NCBI GenBank assembly: GCA_027405735.1
Contig: JAPEHQ010000013.1
Coordinates: 496,001-560,000, forward strand
From: Mucor racemosus
Taxonomy: Eukaryota; Mucoromycota; Mucoromycetes; Mucorales; Mucoraceae
Direction: 5' to 3'
Length of the DNA stretch: 64,000 bases
The notes beneath the pieces were generated by a model. It saw only the letters and a program-made list of their open reading frames with translations. It searched no databases and was not told where the DNA came from. A program made the translations under genes and the position numbers. Shown piece by piece: positions 44,105 through 56,370 of the stretch (position 1 is the first letter of the stretch; every line of letters starts with the position of its first letter).

Positions 44105-46847
44105 TTAAATACCAAGTGATATACCAAAATCGTTACCAAAAGATAATCTGGGTAATCTAGGTGGTGCACAATCATCTTCAACTGTTTGACTATCATCCTT
44201 GATTTCACTATCCTTACTAAAGCTACTACTAGTACTACTACTATTATTATTATTACTACTGTTCAAAGCAGCCAAGGACTTTATATTATTTGGTAATGCT
44301 GGTAATGGAGGTGGAGAAGGAGATCTTATGCCATCTTCTCTGTCAATATAGTCTTCCTCATCACTATCATCTATGTACAGTTTTGTCAGACGTCTAGTTG
44401 CTTTCAAATTAGGGTCTACAGTGGGAGGAAGAGCAGAAGGAGGAGGTCCAAAAGGAGAAACAGCAGGGTTGGTGGGTATGGGAGGTAGTTGAGCATAAGC
44501 GTATCTATTATTAGGTGGTGGTGGTGGGTAATCGAAACTGCCTAAACTGCTACTACAGAAACTACTATGCAGTAATGATTGAGCATCAGGATCTACAGTG
44601 GAAGAAGCTCTTCCTCTAAAAGTGTTTGGAGATATCATGGATGGACCCAACTGTAAAGAATCATTTGTTAATGATGAGATGGTAGATAATGCGATACGTC
44701 TTTGAAGTGCATATGTTGTGCGAGGCGAAAATAATGTGGATGATGCTACTGTGTTCATGGCGGGAGACATGATGGAAGCGGAATCCGGAGGAAACATTTC
44801 TTCTACTGCTTGAACTCCTTCTCCATGTGGTCTCAATGCAATAGTGGCAGGTAACCCAGGTGCTGGACTGAAAACAGGAGATGGAGGTCTAGAATGAAGG
44901 GTTGGTTGACTCTTATTAGTCGAGAGAGTAGCAGAAGAGCTTAAACTAGGTGCATTATGACTACTGGAAATAGATGTTTCCGAATAAATTGATTGCAAAT
45001 CTTCGTTGCTAATATTATCCATATTTGTAATAGCTGCACTTTCAAGCGGTCTCATGTTTTTTCTAATTTGTTGCTGATGTTGCATGCGATCTAAAGTTGG
45101 AAGAACATCCGAGCTTGGTGATTCCTGTGCTACAGGTGGTAAAGGAAGTGTGGTTTGTGGTGGTGGTCTTAAAGAAGGCATAGATTTAAATATATTCACT
45201 TCTTTTCCGTTTGCTAAGTCAACATTGATTGGTTGTAGTTGCTTTCTTCTCTTCATTGTTGGTGTAGTTGTTCTAGGACGTTCCTCAGGTTGTCTTTCAG
45301 CATCCAAGAGTAATGATTCTTCAGATGCAGTACTAAGATCAAATGCAGAAGCAAACTTCTTTAATTGTCTCTGGTTGTTATTAATATTAAATGTAGATGA
45401 TGATTCAGGTGTGGGTGATAAAACTCGTCGATTAATGATGTTGCTTGTATTTGTCATGTAGGTGGAAATTGCTGGTGGTGGTAATGGAGTAGGTGAAAAA
45501 CTTCGAGGAGGATTATTTTTAGTTCCAAACATCTTTGGAGTAACCCTTCCACTTCTTGGATAATTTTCTTGTTCATATTCTTCATCACTTAGTACAGGCA
45601 TCATGCTTGTATCCCGAAGAATACTGAAACTATCATCATTTGGAGTACTCGTATCATCATCAGTGAGACGATGTGTTGAATTACGGGATTCTAGTTTATA
45701 TGACAAGAACTCTGATCTAGCTGTTTCTTCAAATGCATACTTCATCATCAAGTTACTACTTTTTTTATCTAACTGGATTTGAGATGGTTCTTTATGTGGT
45801 ATAGATGCGACGATGATGGGTAATTTAATCTTGATTTCTTCGTATTTCATGCCGAATTGAAAAGTTATTTCGATTTGATGATAGATAGAAACTAGAGGAG
45901 AGTCCAATGTGTAGCTAAGATAGGGATGTAATCCATGTCGAATCAAACAAGGTCGTTTCCAAGTCGAAGCTGCTGCATCAGGTATGTGAATAAGAGCAGG
46001 TATTGTTCTTTTGATGTATTTTATATGGGTATCTTTAAAATGCGCAGAATCAGCAATTCTTTTGTCCAAATCAAAGATATGAGAATCTCTGTTGCTTGCT
46101 GTCAAGTCTGATTCTGATTTTGAGAGGGATTGGCGTCTGTAATAAGTAAAGAAGAAAAAAGTTAGTGCAATGAAAGCAAAGATGTATACACACTATAATG
46201 AATTACCTGTAGAGTTCAATTTGAACAATTCGAGTTCTAATAGATTGTACCTGTTTTTGATTTGCAATACTGACATATTTGATGGCCATTGGTATATACT
46301 CTTGCTCTATGCAAATGATTTGCGGGGCATCAATCTCATAATGAAATTTACCAGGTATAGTTCTTTGGTATAATTTTGTTTCAATCAGTGGAGATAATTC
46401 CTTGTAAGGCAGTAAATGTCTTTTCAATACGATTGGATATTCTGCAGTCAATGTTCTTGCAATACCTGTCGATATAGATACTACTACTTTGTAATGGATT
46501 GTTGCTCTTTTAGCCAATAAACTTCTGGGATAAATGTTTGGTATGTCCAATTCCCAAGGTATGATATGATCCCCTGCCGGTAAGTTTGTTTTGCCAAATA
46601 ATGGCACTTTTAACTTGGGCAATAATGGACATGTTGTTTCAATATTGTATGGTTGTTTTAATGTAATATTGCTGAATCCTTTGAATTTGATTGACATTGT
46701 ACGAATTTTAGTGGGCCTGATCAACGTAAATTTTACATGCCCCTTTAAGACTTTTGATTGCTCAGTTGAATGTAATTTTGCTGGTCCAATGAAATCAAGA
46801 TACCCTTCTTTTGGTTCAATTTGTAATGATTTAAAATCATCCTTCAT
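44105..46847 (-). CDS. Alpha-arrestin family protein (arrestin-related trafficking adaptor-like)
   Basis: Two exons: 46847-46207 and 46136-44105, 890 aa. Start at the first ATG (MKDDFKSLQIEPKEGYLDFI); the frame extends farther up only through a TTG. The arrestin N domain covers about 10-165 (VLKGHVKFTLIRPTKIRTMSIKF, AGDHIIPWELDIPN), the C domain about 180-330 (IEQEYIPMAIKYVSIANQKQVQS, then after the intron HIKYIKRTIPALIHIPD and LPIIVASIP). The remaining about 550 residues are disordered, Ser/Pro-rich, with a short acidic segment DDSDEEDYIDRED. Such proteins usually recruit HECT ubiquitin ligases to plasma-membrane transporters through PPxY; I see Pro-rich patches (YPPPPP, LPPPAISTY) but no exact PPxY, so the ligase link may differ. 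Confidence 0.88.
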
Positions 46848-47050
46848 GATGATAATTTTTTGTTTTAATAAATGCAAAATAATGATGGAAGTGAAAAGAA
46901 CAAGAAGAACAAGAACAAGAACAAGAAAAAAGAAGCTTGTTTAAAAATATTACTGTTTTATATAGTGTTACTTGAAAAGTGGAGTATTAATGGTTGCACT
47001 CGACTTGTAAAACATTAATTCTCTTTTTTATTCTTTTATATAAAAATATA
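46848..47050. promoter_or_regulatory. Divergent promoter between arrestin and ALG12-glutaredoxin genes
   Basis: 203 bp between the two start codons. The arrestin side is GAACAAGAACAAG-rich; the ALG12 side has TTTTATATAG and TTTATATAAAAAT. Shared regulation is possible but not shown. Confidence 0.45.
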
Positions 47051-48871
47051 ATGAAACTCGTGTTAGGGTGCTTATTTGCACTGATAGTTTCAGAAGCTTA
47101 TTTTGCCCCATTCACAAAGGTTGAAGAAAGCTTCAATTTACAGGCAACTTTTGATATTATCAACCAAGTAGATCAATTTGATCATGTTCAATTTCCTGGA
47201 GTTGTTCCGCGTACTTTTGTAGGCGCTTCTTTATTGAGTTTATTTGCATGGCCACTAATTCAAATCATTCCATTATCTCCTATTGACCAACAAGTATTAG
47301 TTCGTGTTGTATTATCTACCTTTGTCATTTTATCTTTGGGTAAATTCGCCTTTGGCGTCAAATCCTTGTTCGGCTCAATTACTGCAAATTTAACCATTAT
47401 GCTTATAATTTGTCAGTTCCACCTCGTGTTTTGGTCCTCTCGTACTTTGCCAAATACGTTAGCATTGCCATGGGTTATGCTGGGTCTATCTCATTGGCTG
47501 CATAGCCTCTCTCAATCTAGTGGTCGTACATATCATCTGAATTGGATGATCCGGTACCTAACATTTACCGGCATAGTCTTTAGATTTGAAGTAGGCATTT
47601 TGTTGGTCATCTTGTTGGCAAGTGAATATTTCCATGCTACAATCACTCTATCTGCTATATTGAAACAATTGGTTATTACTTCGATTATTAGTCTGTTGAT
47701 CACTGTACCACTGGATTCATACTTCTGGAATACATGGCTTTGGCCAGAAGGAATGGTATTTTACTTTAATGCAATCCTCAACAAGAGTTCAGAGTGGGGC
47801 ACCTTACCTTTTCATGCTTATTTTACCTCATTTTTGCCTCGTTTACTTCTCGTGTCGTATCCATTAGCATGCTTGGCTCTTGTAACAAATGGACGTGTTC
47901 GTCGCATGTTGATGCCAATGATTATTTATGTTGCATTATTCTCTTTTATGCCACACAAAGAATGGAGATTTATAATTTACACTGTACCTGTATTCACTGC
48001 TGCTGCTGCTACTTGTATTTCAAATTCTATTCATGCCGCATCTCGTTCTTGGCTACATTGTATTTCACTTTTAGTCATGTTGGTAGGTGCTGCTGCTTCA
48101 TTTGCTATTGCTATTACAATGTTTCAAATCTCCCGTTTGAATTATCCAGGAGGTGAGGCCTTGTTTACTCTACATGAAATTGAAAAGAACACACCCTATG
48201 TAAATGTTCATATGGATGCAGATACTGCCATGACAGGAGCATCTCTTTATGGACAATCCAATCCTAATTGGTCTTATTCCAAGAACGAGACTCACAAAGT
48301 TCAAGATGATTTCTTGGATGCTCGTTATACACATATTATCACAGCAAACCCTGAAAAATTTGACACAGCTTTATTTGAAACTATTGATGAAACATATGGA
48401 TTGGATAAAGTAAAAGTCAAATCATTACATGAATATAAAAAGTCAATTCAGAATCATGATATATCACCCATTGAATTCAGAATGTCACCTAAATTATATA
48501 CACTTCGGCTGATCAGCCCGCAAAAAACCTGGATTCAAACCACGTTACGCAAATATCCTGTTGTACTATATAGTAAAAGCTATTGGTAAATTTGTTATAT
48601 TTTAAAATGGTAATACAAAAATCTGATTTCTGTTTTATATAGTCCTTATTGTATGGCAGCAAAACAACTCATTTCAAAATATTGCAAGTATATAGAAATT
48701 ATCGAAGTGGATCGTCAAAGAAATGGAAATGAAATTCGAGATGCTTTGATTGAATTGACAGGTCAGCGTACATTTCCAAATCTATTTAAAAATGGTAAAA
48801 GTTTGGGTGGATATGATCGTCTATCAGGATTAGACAGAGAAGGAAAATTAGATGGACTTTGTGATTCCTAA
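47051..48871 (+). CDS. ALG12: ALG12-type mannosyltransferase fused to a C-terminal glutaredoxin
   Basis: Two exons: 47051-48585 and 48643-48871, 587 aa. Residues 1-about 490 are ALG12 (GT22), which adds the alpha-1,6 mannose to Man7GlcNAc2-PP-dolichol on the lumenal side of the ER: FTKVEESFNLQATFDI, FPGVVPRTF, many membrane segments, and HKEWRFIIY, ending in SPKLYTL like ALG12 of other species. The frame then continues into a glutaredoxin: KYPVVLYSKSYCPYC (active site CPYC, 512-515), IEVDRQRNGNEIRDAL, TFPNLFKNGKSLGG (cis-Pro loop and GSH-binding GG), GKLDGL. The codon of the first active-site Cys is split by the 57-bp intron (TG|T). If the intron is retained, translation ends W-stop just before the CPYC. 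A separate glutaredoxin could also start at M478 (110 aa). Confidence 0.9.
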
Positions 48872-51165
48872 AAAATATAGGTTGATTCTCTGTGAGACCA
48901 TAATAAAATGTATAACAGTTTTATGATTATTTGAGGGACCCTCATCTTTATTTGATAACGGTTATGCTATCTATACATATATGTGTGTAAGCATATGTTT
49001 ACGCATAAGTGATATTTTATCTGTATTATCTATATGACATCTTTTTTTTTTTTTTTTTGAACTTTTTTTTTGAACTTTTTTTTTACTGATGAGATGTTTA
49101 TACAACTGTGCTACATCAATTAATAAAAATGTTGTATGATAAACATGCAACCAATGAAAATTAGATTGATAATTATATCACTCACCATTCAAAACATAAT
49201 GTCAAAACTATACTTTGAGGGTAAATTTCCTTTATCTAATTATCTATGATCAAGATTTTACTATTATTAGTGATTTTAGCAAAAAGTTATGCAATCATAA
49301 CCTGCATTTATTTTGACATGTAAAAAAGGGCTTAATAAATAAATAACATTATAGCTTTTATTTTAGCATAATACGTAAGTCTTCCCTACATTTATTATGT
49401 AATACATATATAAATGTATCATATGCCTTTATTAAACAAACATCTATTATTAGTATTATTGAATTGAAAATGCTATCCACGTTGTAAGCCGTAAATTGAT
49501 TTTAATGTTACACTACGTTACAAGGGGCTACTTCTTTTTCTTCTTTTTCATAAATCAGCTTGGTTCTTCTGAAATCATGCATATATTTTATTATATGCTG
49601 CAAAGTAAAACACGAAAAGCTATCATTAGAAAGTAGTACAATAGTAATAGATTAATTAATTGCATTTTTTTCTTGGTATAGTTTTCTTTTTATAACATTG
49701 GGGCTGTACGATATATTCTGGAACTATACTTCCGAAAGTCTATTTAATATATAAAAATGTCAAAACTGTGCAAAAAAAGCTACAACTCAACCGGAATAAC
49801 TTTTACAAATATGTTAAATGCTAAAGCTCTAAATCAGGCTATTTCAGTCATGTATCGTTCATATAGTGCTAGACTGCTGAGAATTATAAAAATGATGCTA
49901 TAGTAGAGATCAAGCACATTTAATTCTAGAACAAGATGTTTTGGTTATTTTTGCTTGCAAATAAGGCAATCGTTTGAAGATTGTTGTTGTTGTTGTTGTT
50001 TTGTGTGCTTTATGTGCGTTATGATCAAATCAAGTAAAATCATAAAACATATTGATCTTTTACACGATTTTACGGAAAGCTTCCACAGATTAGTAATGAT
50101 AAGCGTTTAATTTCCTCAGGCATTAAAATACCGTAAAAAATGTGTACCTATACTTTTACCCTGGCTTTTCAAAGGCATGAAATTATAAATTTACACAGAA
50201 AGTTATATGCTATGATGTTATATAAATATTCATGAATTCAACATCGGTATATTTGCCTGTTTTTCTTTATAACCTTTGCCGTATGCATTTAAGGTTAGAA
50301 ATACATTTTCATATCATATTTATCGCAACATGGCAAACAACAAAAAGACCGACGTTTTTCATTCAAAAGACTGTAGATTACCGAGGGTTACTTAAGGAAG
50401 ATGAAAAATCTGCCTTTTTGTTCTAATCTTTTGTCTTTTTTTTCTACTTGTTTTTTCTACTTATTTTTGTTTACGAATTTTTTTGAGATTTGAGATATAC
50501 TATGCCATTTCTTATTAGAATCATATGATATTTTGCTGTTCTAGTGGTTATGGAAAAGGTTACAGTCATCTTACGACGAATATTGAACTATGGAACCTTG
50601 TCCGCTCGATGTAAGTAAGTGTGTATCCCTGCTGTACCTGAATCTATAAAGATCCAAAATCCTTTGATTTATTTTTCCTTGGCAATACTGTTTCACATTT
50701 AAACTATTTAATAAAGGCTCTGTTCCTTCCTTGTGTAAAGCTTTTATGCTTTTCTTCCATTTTCACACACATCATAATCAATAGATTTCATGAGACTTTT
50801 ATTTTATCCTCCTTATCTTTGAATAACCTCCTTTTCTTTTAAAAACACCAACATGAAGATCGCTTTTACATGGATTCTATCTATTCAAACATGTTAAATA
50901 TCACATCTTGATAACAGCAAACCTCACACTAAAAAGCTGCACGATGAAGAATGTGTTTATTTCTTCCTTTGTATAACATCTTCAGGGTTCCAAAAGAAGC
51001 CAAAACCTTATCCAAGGGAAATCTTTCATCAGTTATTATATATTCATTTTTGTATCCGTGTTATTGTAAAACAAATAATCCAATTGTAATCCTATTCAAC
51101 ATTGTCCCGGCTACAAATTTTATTAAATGAAGCAAGGATGGTTACTATAGTGATTGTTTCATAAA
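48872..51165. other. Long AT-rich intergenic stretch
   Basis: No gene found. T-runs at 49041-49083, a GTT microsatellite at 49981-50001, C/T-rich tracts at 50410-50470. No splice-flanked coding segment convinced me. Confidence 0.5.
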
Positions 51166-51520
51166 TTTGAATGATGCAGAAATGGCCAGCTTAAAATTGA
51201 GAAACCGCATTTGAAATCAAAATAAATCGAGAAAATACTAAGGTATTGCAATGATGGGTATTAAGTAAAGTCTAGGTTATTTTTCATTCTCTACCAGGAT
51301 ATTTAGTTTTTAGATCGCTGTGAAGACTTTTTTATTTTTTTATAAATTTTGTGAGAGCTCTTTTTGTGATATAGAAATTCATGAAGGGACGACTGATATG
51401 CAACGCTAAAACCACAGGATAGTACTCATTAGCGTCTATCCAACGAATTTTACCTTGTCAAAAAATATTGATTTTTGGTCGAGAAAATTGAGATTGAATG
51501 ATTGATTTTTGGTGATACAA
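51166..51520 (+). repeat. Interspersed repeat G, copy 1
   Basis: About 350 bp, nearly identical to 61990-62361: shared words include GGCCAGCTTAAAATTGAG, AATACTAAGGTATTGCAATG, CATGAAGGGACGACTGATAT and GATTGATTTTTGGTGATACA. This copy runs on into unrelated sequence (AAAAAAGGATTC), so it serves as the empty site for the LTR element in copy 2. Noncoding. Confidence 0.8.
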
Positions 51521-52149
51521 AAAAGGATTCATTTTGGACGAGGATATACAAGGATAAATTTTCGGTTTTACAAAAAAAATTCAAAAAAATTAATATCTCC
51601 ACGAAAAATAGGGCTACAGCTACGTGTAAATACTCATTCTGTAGATGATTTTGTTGCGCATAATGTGAAAATAAAATATTTTAGAAATGCATTTGAATGA
51701 AGGGTACTTTTTGATCAAAAACCATTAAAATTTGATATTAAATTTACTAGAGATTTTATGAGAAAAATATTTTCAAAACCTACACAGATCGATTCAGAAT
51801 TAAAAACTAAACCTAAAATATTTAATACGTTAGTTCAAATTGCTATGCATTTTTGTGAGTAATTAAACATACAAGGTTTTTTTTGGTTTTTTTTGAATTT
51901 TTTTTCCATTTGAACACTTTTTGGATTCAAGCTCAGTCACCTGTGCATATCTAATTATACAATTTTATATGGTGATATTCAAAATTGGAGCGTGCCCCCA
52001 TTTCAATAGATAATCAAGAAATATAAAATGTAGAGCTATACTTGATATGCTACAGAATATTGACAAAAGACTTATTTCTATTCATGTTAATTTCTCAGCG
52101 AGTATAAAGGCTTCAAAAGTGAAACACTTGCTTTTACCCCGCTTAAGAA
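51521..52149. other. AT-rich filler between repeats
   Basis: Has R-like words (ATATCTCCACGAAAAATAG near 51595) but not in the R order; possibly a decayed or rearranged R copy. No gene. Confidence 0.35.
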
Positions 52150-52500
52150 ATCGATCGAAGATGTCAAATATGATGGTATACAATGAAACAATTGAAGCTA
52201 GAAACGAAGGTATCTTTTTGTGCACATTTTTGAGAAAGATATCTCCACGAAATATCAGTATTTTGAAAAAAAAAAAACAGATTGGGTCTGAGAGAGCTTA
52301 ACAAGGTCGATGACATGGATGTAAAAAAAAATGTCAAAAAACTGTCAGAAAAATAAAAGTGCTCAAAAAATATGTATACTATCATATCTGTTATGGAGCG
52401 CTTCAAAACAAGTTTTACTATTATTAGAAAGTGTCAGTAAAGCTTACCCTTTTGCAAAGACTTGAAGCCTCAAAGTAGTGGAGCTTTTTAATCTAAGGAA
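52150..52500 (+). repeat. Interspersed repeat R, partial copy D
   Basis: Matches copy A from about 7530 to 7880 (GAAGCTAGAAACGAAGGTAT, ATATCTCCACGAAATATC, GGGTCTGAGAGAGCTTAAC, CTTGAAGCCTCAAAG). Diverged and truncated at both ends. Confidence 0.65.
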
Positions 52501-52709
52501 AGCAGGTTTCTTTTTGATAGCCGTGCCTTGATCATTCAAAAATAATTTTTAATCAATGAGATCAATATTGTATGTTATTCATAGGCTCACTGTGCATTAA
52601 GTCTAATTTAAAATTTTAATTTTGAATTATTATTTGATTTTATAAAAAATTTCAAGGAATATCTGAAACAATTGATACAGAATAATTTGAAATTTGCACA
52701 CCTATGAGT

Positions 52710-53340
52710 TGTTATTTCTCCATTTTCACAGCAACTCAGGCGGCTAAACCTTTTGCAATTCTGTTGACCAACATTAAAAGTACCTGCTATTACAACGGGA
52801 GGTCATTTTTTGAATCCATATCCGTGGAGAACGAGTGTGCGTACTGACCTTCATACAAGGCATAAATAGAAGATAACCATCTTGTTGTTCAAACCTATTG
52901 AATGCACAATAATCCATGGAAGCTGATACTGTATCTGAAATACTTTTAATGAATATTCATATCTATGTTCATGTGGAGTCGCAGCTTACTTGGATTAGTA
53001 TTTATAGATGCCTTATTTAAATTGTTTTCAATAAAAGTGTGCAACAAAATATAGGTGCACTTCGGCGATTATTTTCTCAACACACAGTAGGTTGTGGAAG
53101 TTGCCATTCAACATCATTATGTGAAAAATGATGCGTACCAAACTCTCATGCAAATTTAGAAGTTACTTGGATCAAAGTTCCTCAGGTTACGGTTTTGTTG
53201 CCACTTGAATTTTGGATGGTTTCAGATGGTTCTCGGATAATTTTCAAAACTTTTCGCCCAATATTGAGTCAAATTCAGTTAAATTCCCAAAGTAGATGTA
53301 TCTTGTCTCTATAGGCCATTAATTTCTCTCTCGAAATAAA
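52710..53340 (-). repeat. Interspersed repeat F, copy 2
   Basis: Parallels 6285-6930 (GGCGGCTAAACCTTTTGCAA, GGGAGGTCATTTT, GAAGTGCACTTC-like segment). More decayed: the minus-strand reading found in copy 1 is interrupted many times here. Confidence 0.6.
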
Positions 53341-53853
53341 ATTGCTAATATATACCGCTCTCTAAAACAATGATTTCTATAACACAGATGATTGTATTTA
53401 CAGTGTGGTTCAAGTTTATAAACAGCATTTCAATCAAGTTACACAAAATTTTGAAGACGTCATCAATGGAATTCAAATTTTAGGGCTTATTCAAAAACAC
53501 GAAGGTCCCCTGTTTGTTTTAACAACCAGGTAAATTTGATGAAGCAAAACCTTATGGTTTGGTGGAATCACGAGTCTATCTTGTACGTGCCTTATCCTTT
53601 GGCTAAGGTCTACTATAGTATCTCGCAGGACAAAGTTTCATACGTAGATGCTGAAGGTTAGGTGGGAGTTTCGACGTTAAAGTAACGTCTGGTGCGTGAA
53701 ATTTTAACGAAGCTTCTATCATAAACTTTCCTAGTATTTTAGGTTTGAGTAAAAGAAAAACAAGTAAGCTGCTCTTGTTTAACTTTCTTTTAGCTCATCC
53801 TGGTACAGGGTTTATTCTATCTGCGTTTGGTTCCTTTGATTGTTTACCTGCGG
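53341..53853. other. Unique stretch with an orphan coding-like segment
   Basis: From about 53383 to 53532 the + strand is open and protein-like (VVQVYKQHFNQVTQNFEDV, then HEGPLFVLTT) and ends at a GTAAAT donor, but no start or partner exon is visible and no family is recognised. Confidence 0.3.
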
Positions 53854-54290
53854 TTATCAGCTGTTTGTTATCTGATTTTTGGCACACTCTTGACCAAGGT
53901 TTAAGAGTAGAAATAATTTCAACTAACAGTTGGTAACTATTGAGTTATCAGCTGTTTGTTATCTGATTTCTGGCACACCCTTAGCCAGGGTTTAAGAGTC
54001 GAAATGATTTGAGCTGACAGTTGGTAGCTATTGAGCTATCAGCTATTAGCTATCTGATTTTTGGCACACCCTTGGCCAGGGTTTAAGAGTCGAAATGATT
54101 TGAGCTAAAAGTTGGTAGCTATTGAGCTATCAGCTATTAGCTATCTGATTTTTGGCACACCCTTGGCCAGGGTTTAAGAGTCGAAATGATTTGAGCTAAC
54201 GGTTGGTAGCTATTGAGCTATCAGCTATCAGCTATTTCATTTTGGCACACCCTTGGCCAGGGTTTAAGAGTCAAAATAATAGGAGTTAAT
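53854..54290 (+). repeat. 91-bp tandem repeat, about five units
   Basis: Units begin near 53854, 53946, 54036, 54127 and 54218 (last one partial). Each contains TTATCTGATTTTTGGCACAC, CCTTGGCCAGGGTTTAAGAG and GGTAGCTATTGAG-like words. Units 2-4 are most alike. A lone diverged unit lies at 56371-56425, on the far side of the 21-bp array. Confidence 0.9.
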
Positions 54291-54339
54291 AACTGATGCC
54301 TCAATTCTGCTATAGCCCTTCCCTTTTCTTTAGCGTTTG

Positions 54340-56340
54340 TTCTCTTTTCTTCAAGGTCTGATCTTTCTGGTATGTTTCTAAAACGTAATATATTCTACTT
54401 TCTTCTAATCTAATATTTTTTTTGGATATATTCAATAATCGTTTTTCTGCAACACTTACCTCTCTTCTCAAGGATCCAGCACCTTTTTTAGTATATCTGG
54501 TCTCGTTTCTGCAACATTTGTTATCGTTACTGAGCAATGTGGTTTATCATACGCAAATCTGGTCTCTTTCTGTAATATATGGTTATCCTCTTTCAATACC
54601 TGGTAACTTTATGTTAACATTGGCTTTTTATTTAGGTTTGCCTTGCCTTTTATTCTATCTGTCTCTCCTACTATGGCTTTTCTGGTATCTGGTTTCTCTA
54701 TATTTGTTATTATCTCGCTTCTTGGTTTTTAATGCTGCCGTCTCTCTATGTTCATTCACCTCGTCCGTTTCAGTCAACATCTGGTTTTTCATATCCTGTA
54801 TCAAGTTTTGGTCTACTCTATGTAGTTCTATCTGACGTCGTGCTTTATCTATCTGGTTTCTGTTTGTCTTACATGATCCTTGATTCTCCATTCCCACTGC
54901 CCTAAATCTTTTAATTGCGTGGTGCCTTTTTGTGTATGTCCTGTCTCGGTTCTTCACTATATATGGTAGTATTCTGGATATTGTATGTCATTTAAGCAAT
55001 ATCTGGTTTCGATTAATTTACTTCTGGTCTCAACTCAGGTTTATATAGTCTCATTTCATGCTCATCAGATCTCCATTCATGTACTTTAGTCTCAATTTAT
55101 CAATGTTTGGTCCTTCGTCAAGTATTTCTGGTTTTACTCCATGTTTATCTGGTCTCATAACATGCTCTCCTAGTCTCATCTCATGCTCGTCTGGTCTCAA
55201 TACATGCTCTTCTAGTTTTAACTCGTTCTTATCTGGTTTGAACTCATGCTTATTTGGTTTCAATTTAATGCTTATATGGTTTCAATTTATAGTTATCTGG
55301 TTTAGGTTTATGCACATCTGGTTTTCTTTCATGCGCTCCTCATTTGAATTAATGCGCATCTTGTATCGTATCATTAGCATATTGTCTTTCTGGTTTCATC
55401 TGGTCTCATTACATGCTTACCTGGTTTCAATGTATGGACATTTGGTATCGTTTTTTAACATCTGGTTTTTGTTTATGCACTGTTGGTCTCAATTTATGTT
55501 TATATCGTATAGGTTTCTCAATATCTGGTTTTTACTTATGCACTTCTGGTCTCACTTAATGCATATCCGTTCTGCCTTTGTCAACGTATAGTCTTTATTT
55601 TCATGCACATCTGATCTGTATTCATGCACTTCTGGTTCCACTTCATCAATATATTATCTCATTTTATTCTTATCTCGTCTTTAGTTTTGCTCGTCTGGCC
55701 TCCATTCATGTTTATCTGTTCTCCATTATTTATGCTCGTCTCAACTTCATTAATTTTTCTCTGGTATCAAGTGGTTTACATTTGGTCTATTTTAATTCTT
55801 GCTCATCTGGTTTCTAATTATTCACAGTTAATCTTGGTTCATTCAAGTGTGTTCTCAATTTATTTCTACCTGGATTCAATTTATTCTGGTTTTGTCTCCA
55901 TCAATTTGTATCTGGTCTCAATGTATACTCATCTGTTTTCAAGTTATCCTGATGTGGTCAAAATTCATGTTTATCTGGCCTTATTTCATCTTTAACTGGT
56001 CTCAATTTATGCTCTTTTGGTATAAAGGTATGCTTTTTCATGTTCATCAGTTTTTCAATTAATGCTCATCTGGTCTTACTTCATATTTATCTAGTCTCAA
56101 TTCATCCCCATTGGGTCTCACTTCGTGTGCTTCTTGTCTCATCTCTTTAACTTGTAGTTTCAATTTATGAAAAAGGTATATTATTGAAAACTTAAAAAGT
56201 ATCGTCAACGTCTGATCTTAATTTGGTATCTCTTTTATAATTTTGAAGGTTTCTTTTGATATAACGTCTCCAATCTAATGTCTCTGGTCTTGTCTCTCTG
56301 GTCGTATCGTCTCTCTGGTCTTGTCTTCTTTGATTTTATT
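54340..56340 (-). repeat. Degenerate 21-bp tandem array; minus strand reads as a heptapeptide repeat
   Basis: About 2 kb of imperfect repeats, clearest at 55021-56160. Each 21-bp unit starts near TCTGGTCTCA and ends ATGCTCA; at 55150-55330 the spacing is 21 bp for several units in a row. On the minus strand a unit encodes Glu-His-Glu-Leu-Arg-Pro-Asp, and the open stretch 55263-55051 gives KPDKNEL, RPDEHEM, RLGEHVM, RPDKHGV in series. Frames are broken by indels elsewhere, though three charged minus-strand stretches remain open (54310-54537, 54655-54957, 55051-55263). The unit length being a codon multiple and the charged product suggest a decayed repeat-protein gene rather than a random satellite. 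Plus-strand frames here (Leu/Phe/Ser-rich) are by-products. Confidence 0.75.
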
Positions 56341-56370
56341 TTATTCCATCTAGAAGTTAAAGCATCTTTT

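Noticed and set aside
46848..46877. Ten-residue N-terminal extension of the arrestin
   Set aside because: It would start on TTG, and the ATG at 46847 is in good context.
46994..47050. N-terminal extension of ALG12
   Set aside because: That extension begins with TTG; the first ATG in frame is 47051 and precedes the usual hydrophobic start.
54422..55995. Plus-strand open frames of 79-177 codons, Leu/Phe/Ser-rich and membrane-like
   Set aside because: They are products of the 21-bp array. The peptides simply repeat the unit (LVS, MYxHLVS) and the minus strand gives the more protein-like reading.
54340..56340. Regular repeats resembling a CRISPR array
   Set aside because: Units are contiguous and degenerate with no unique spacers, and the host is a eukaryote.
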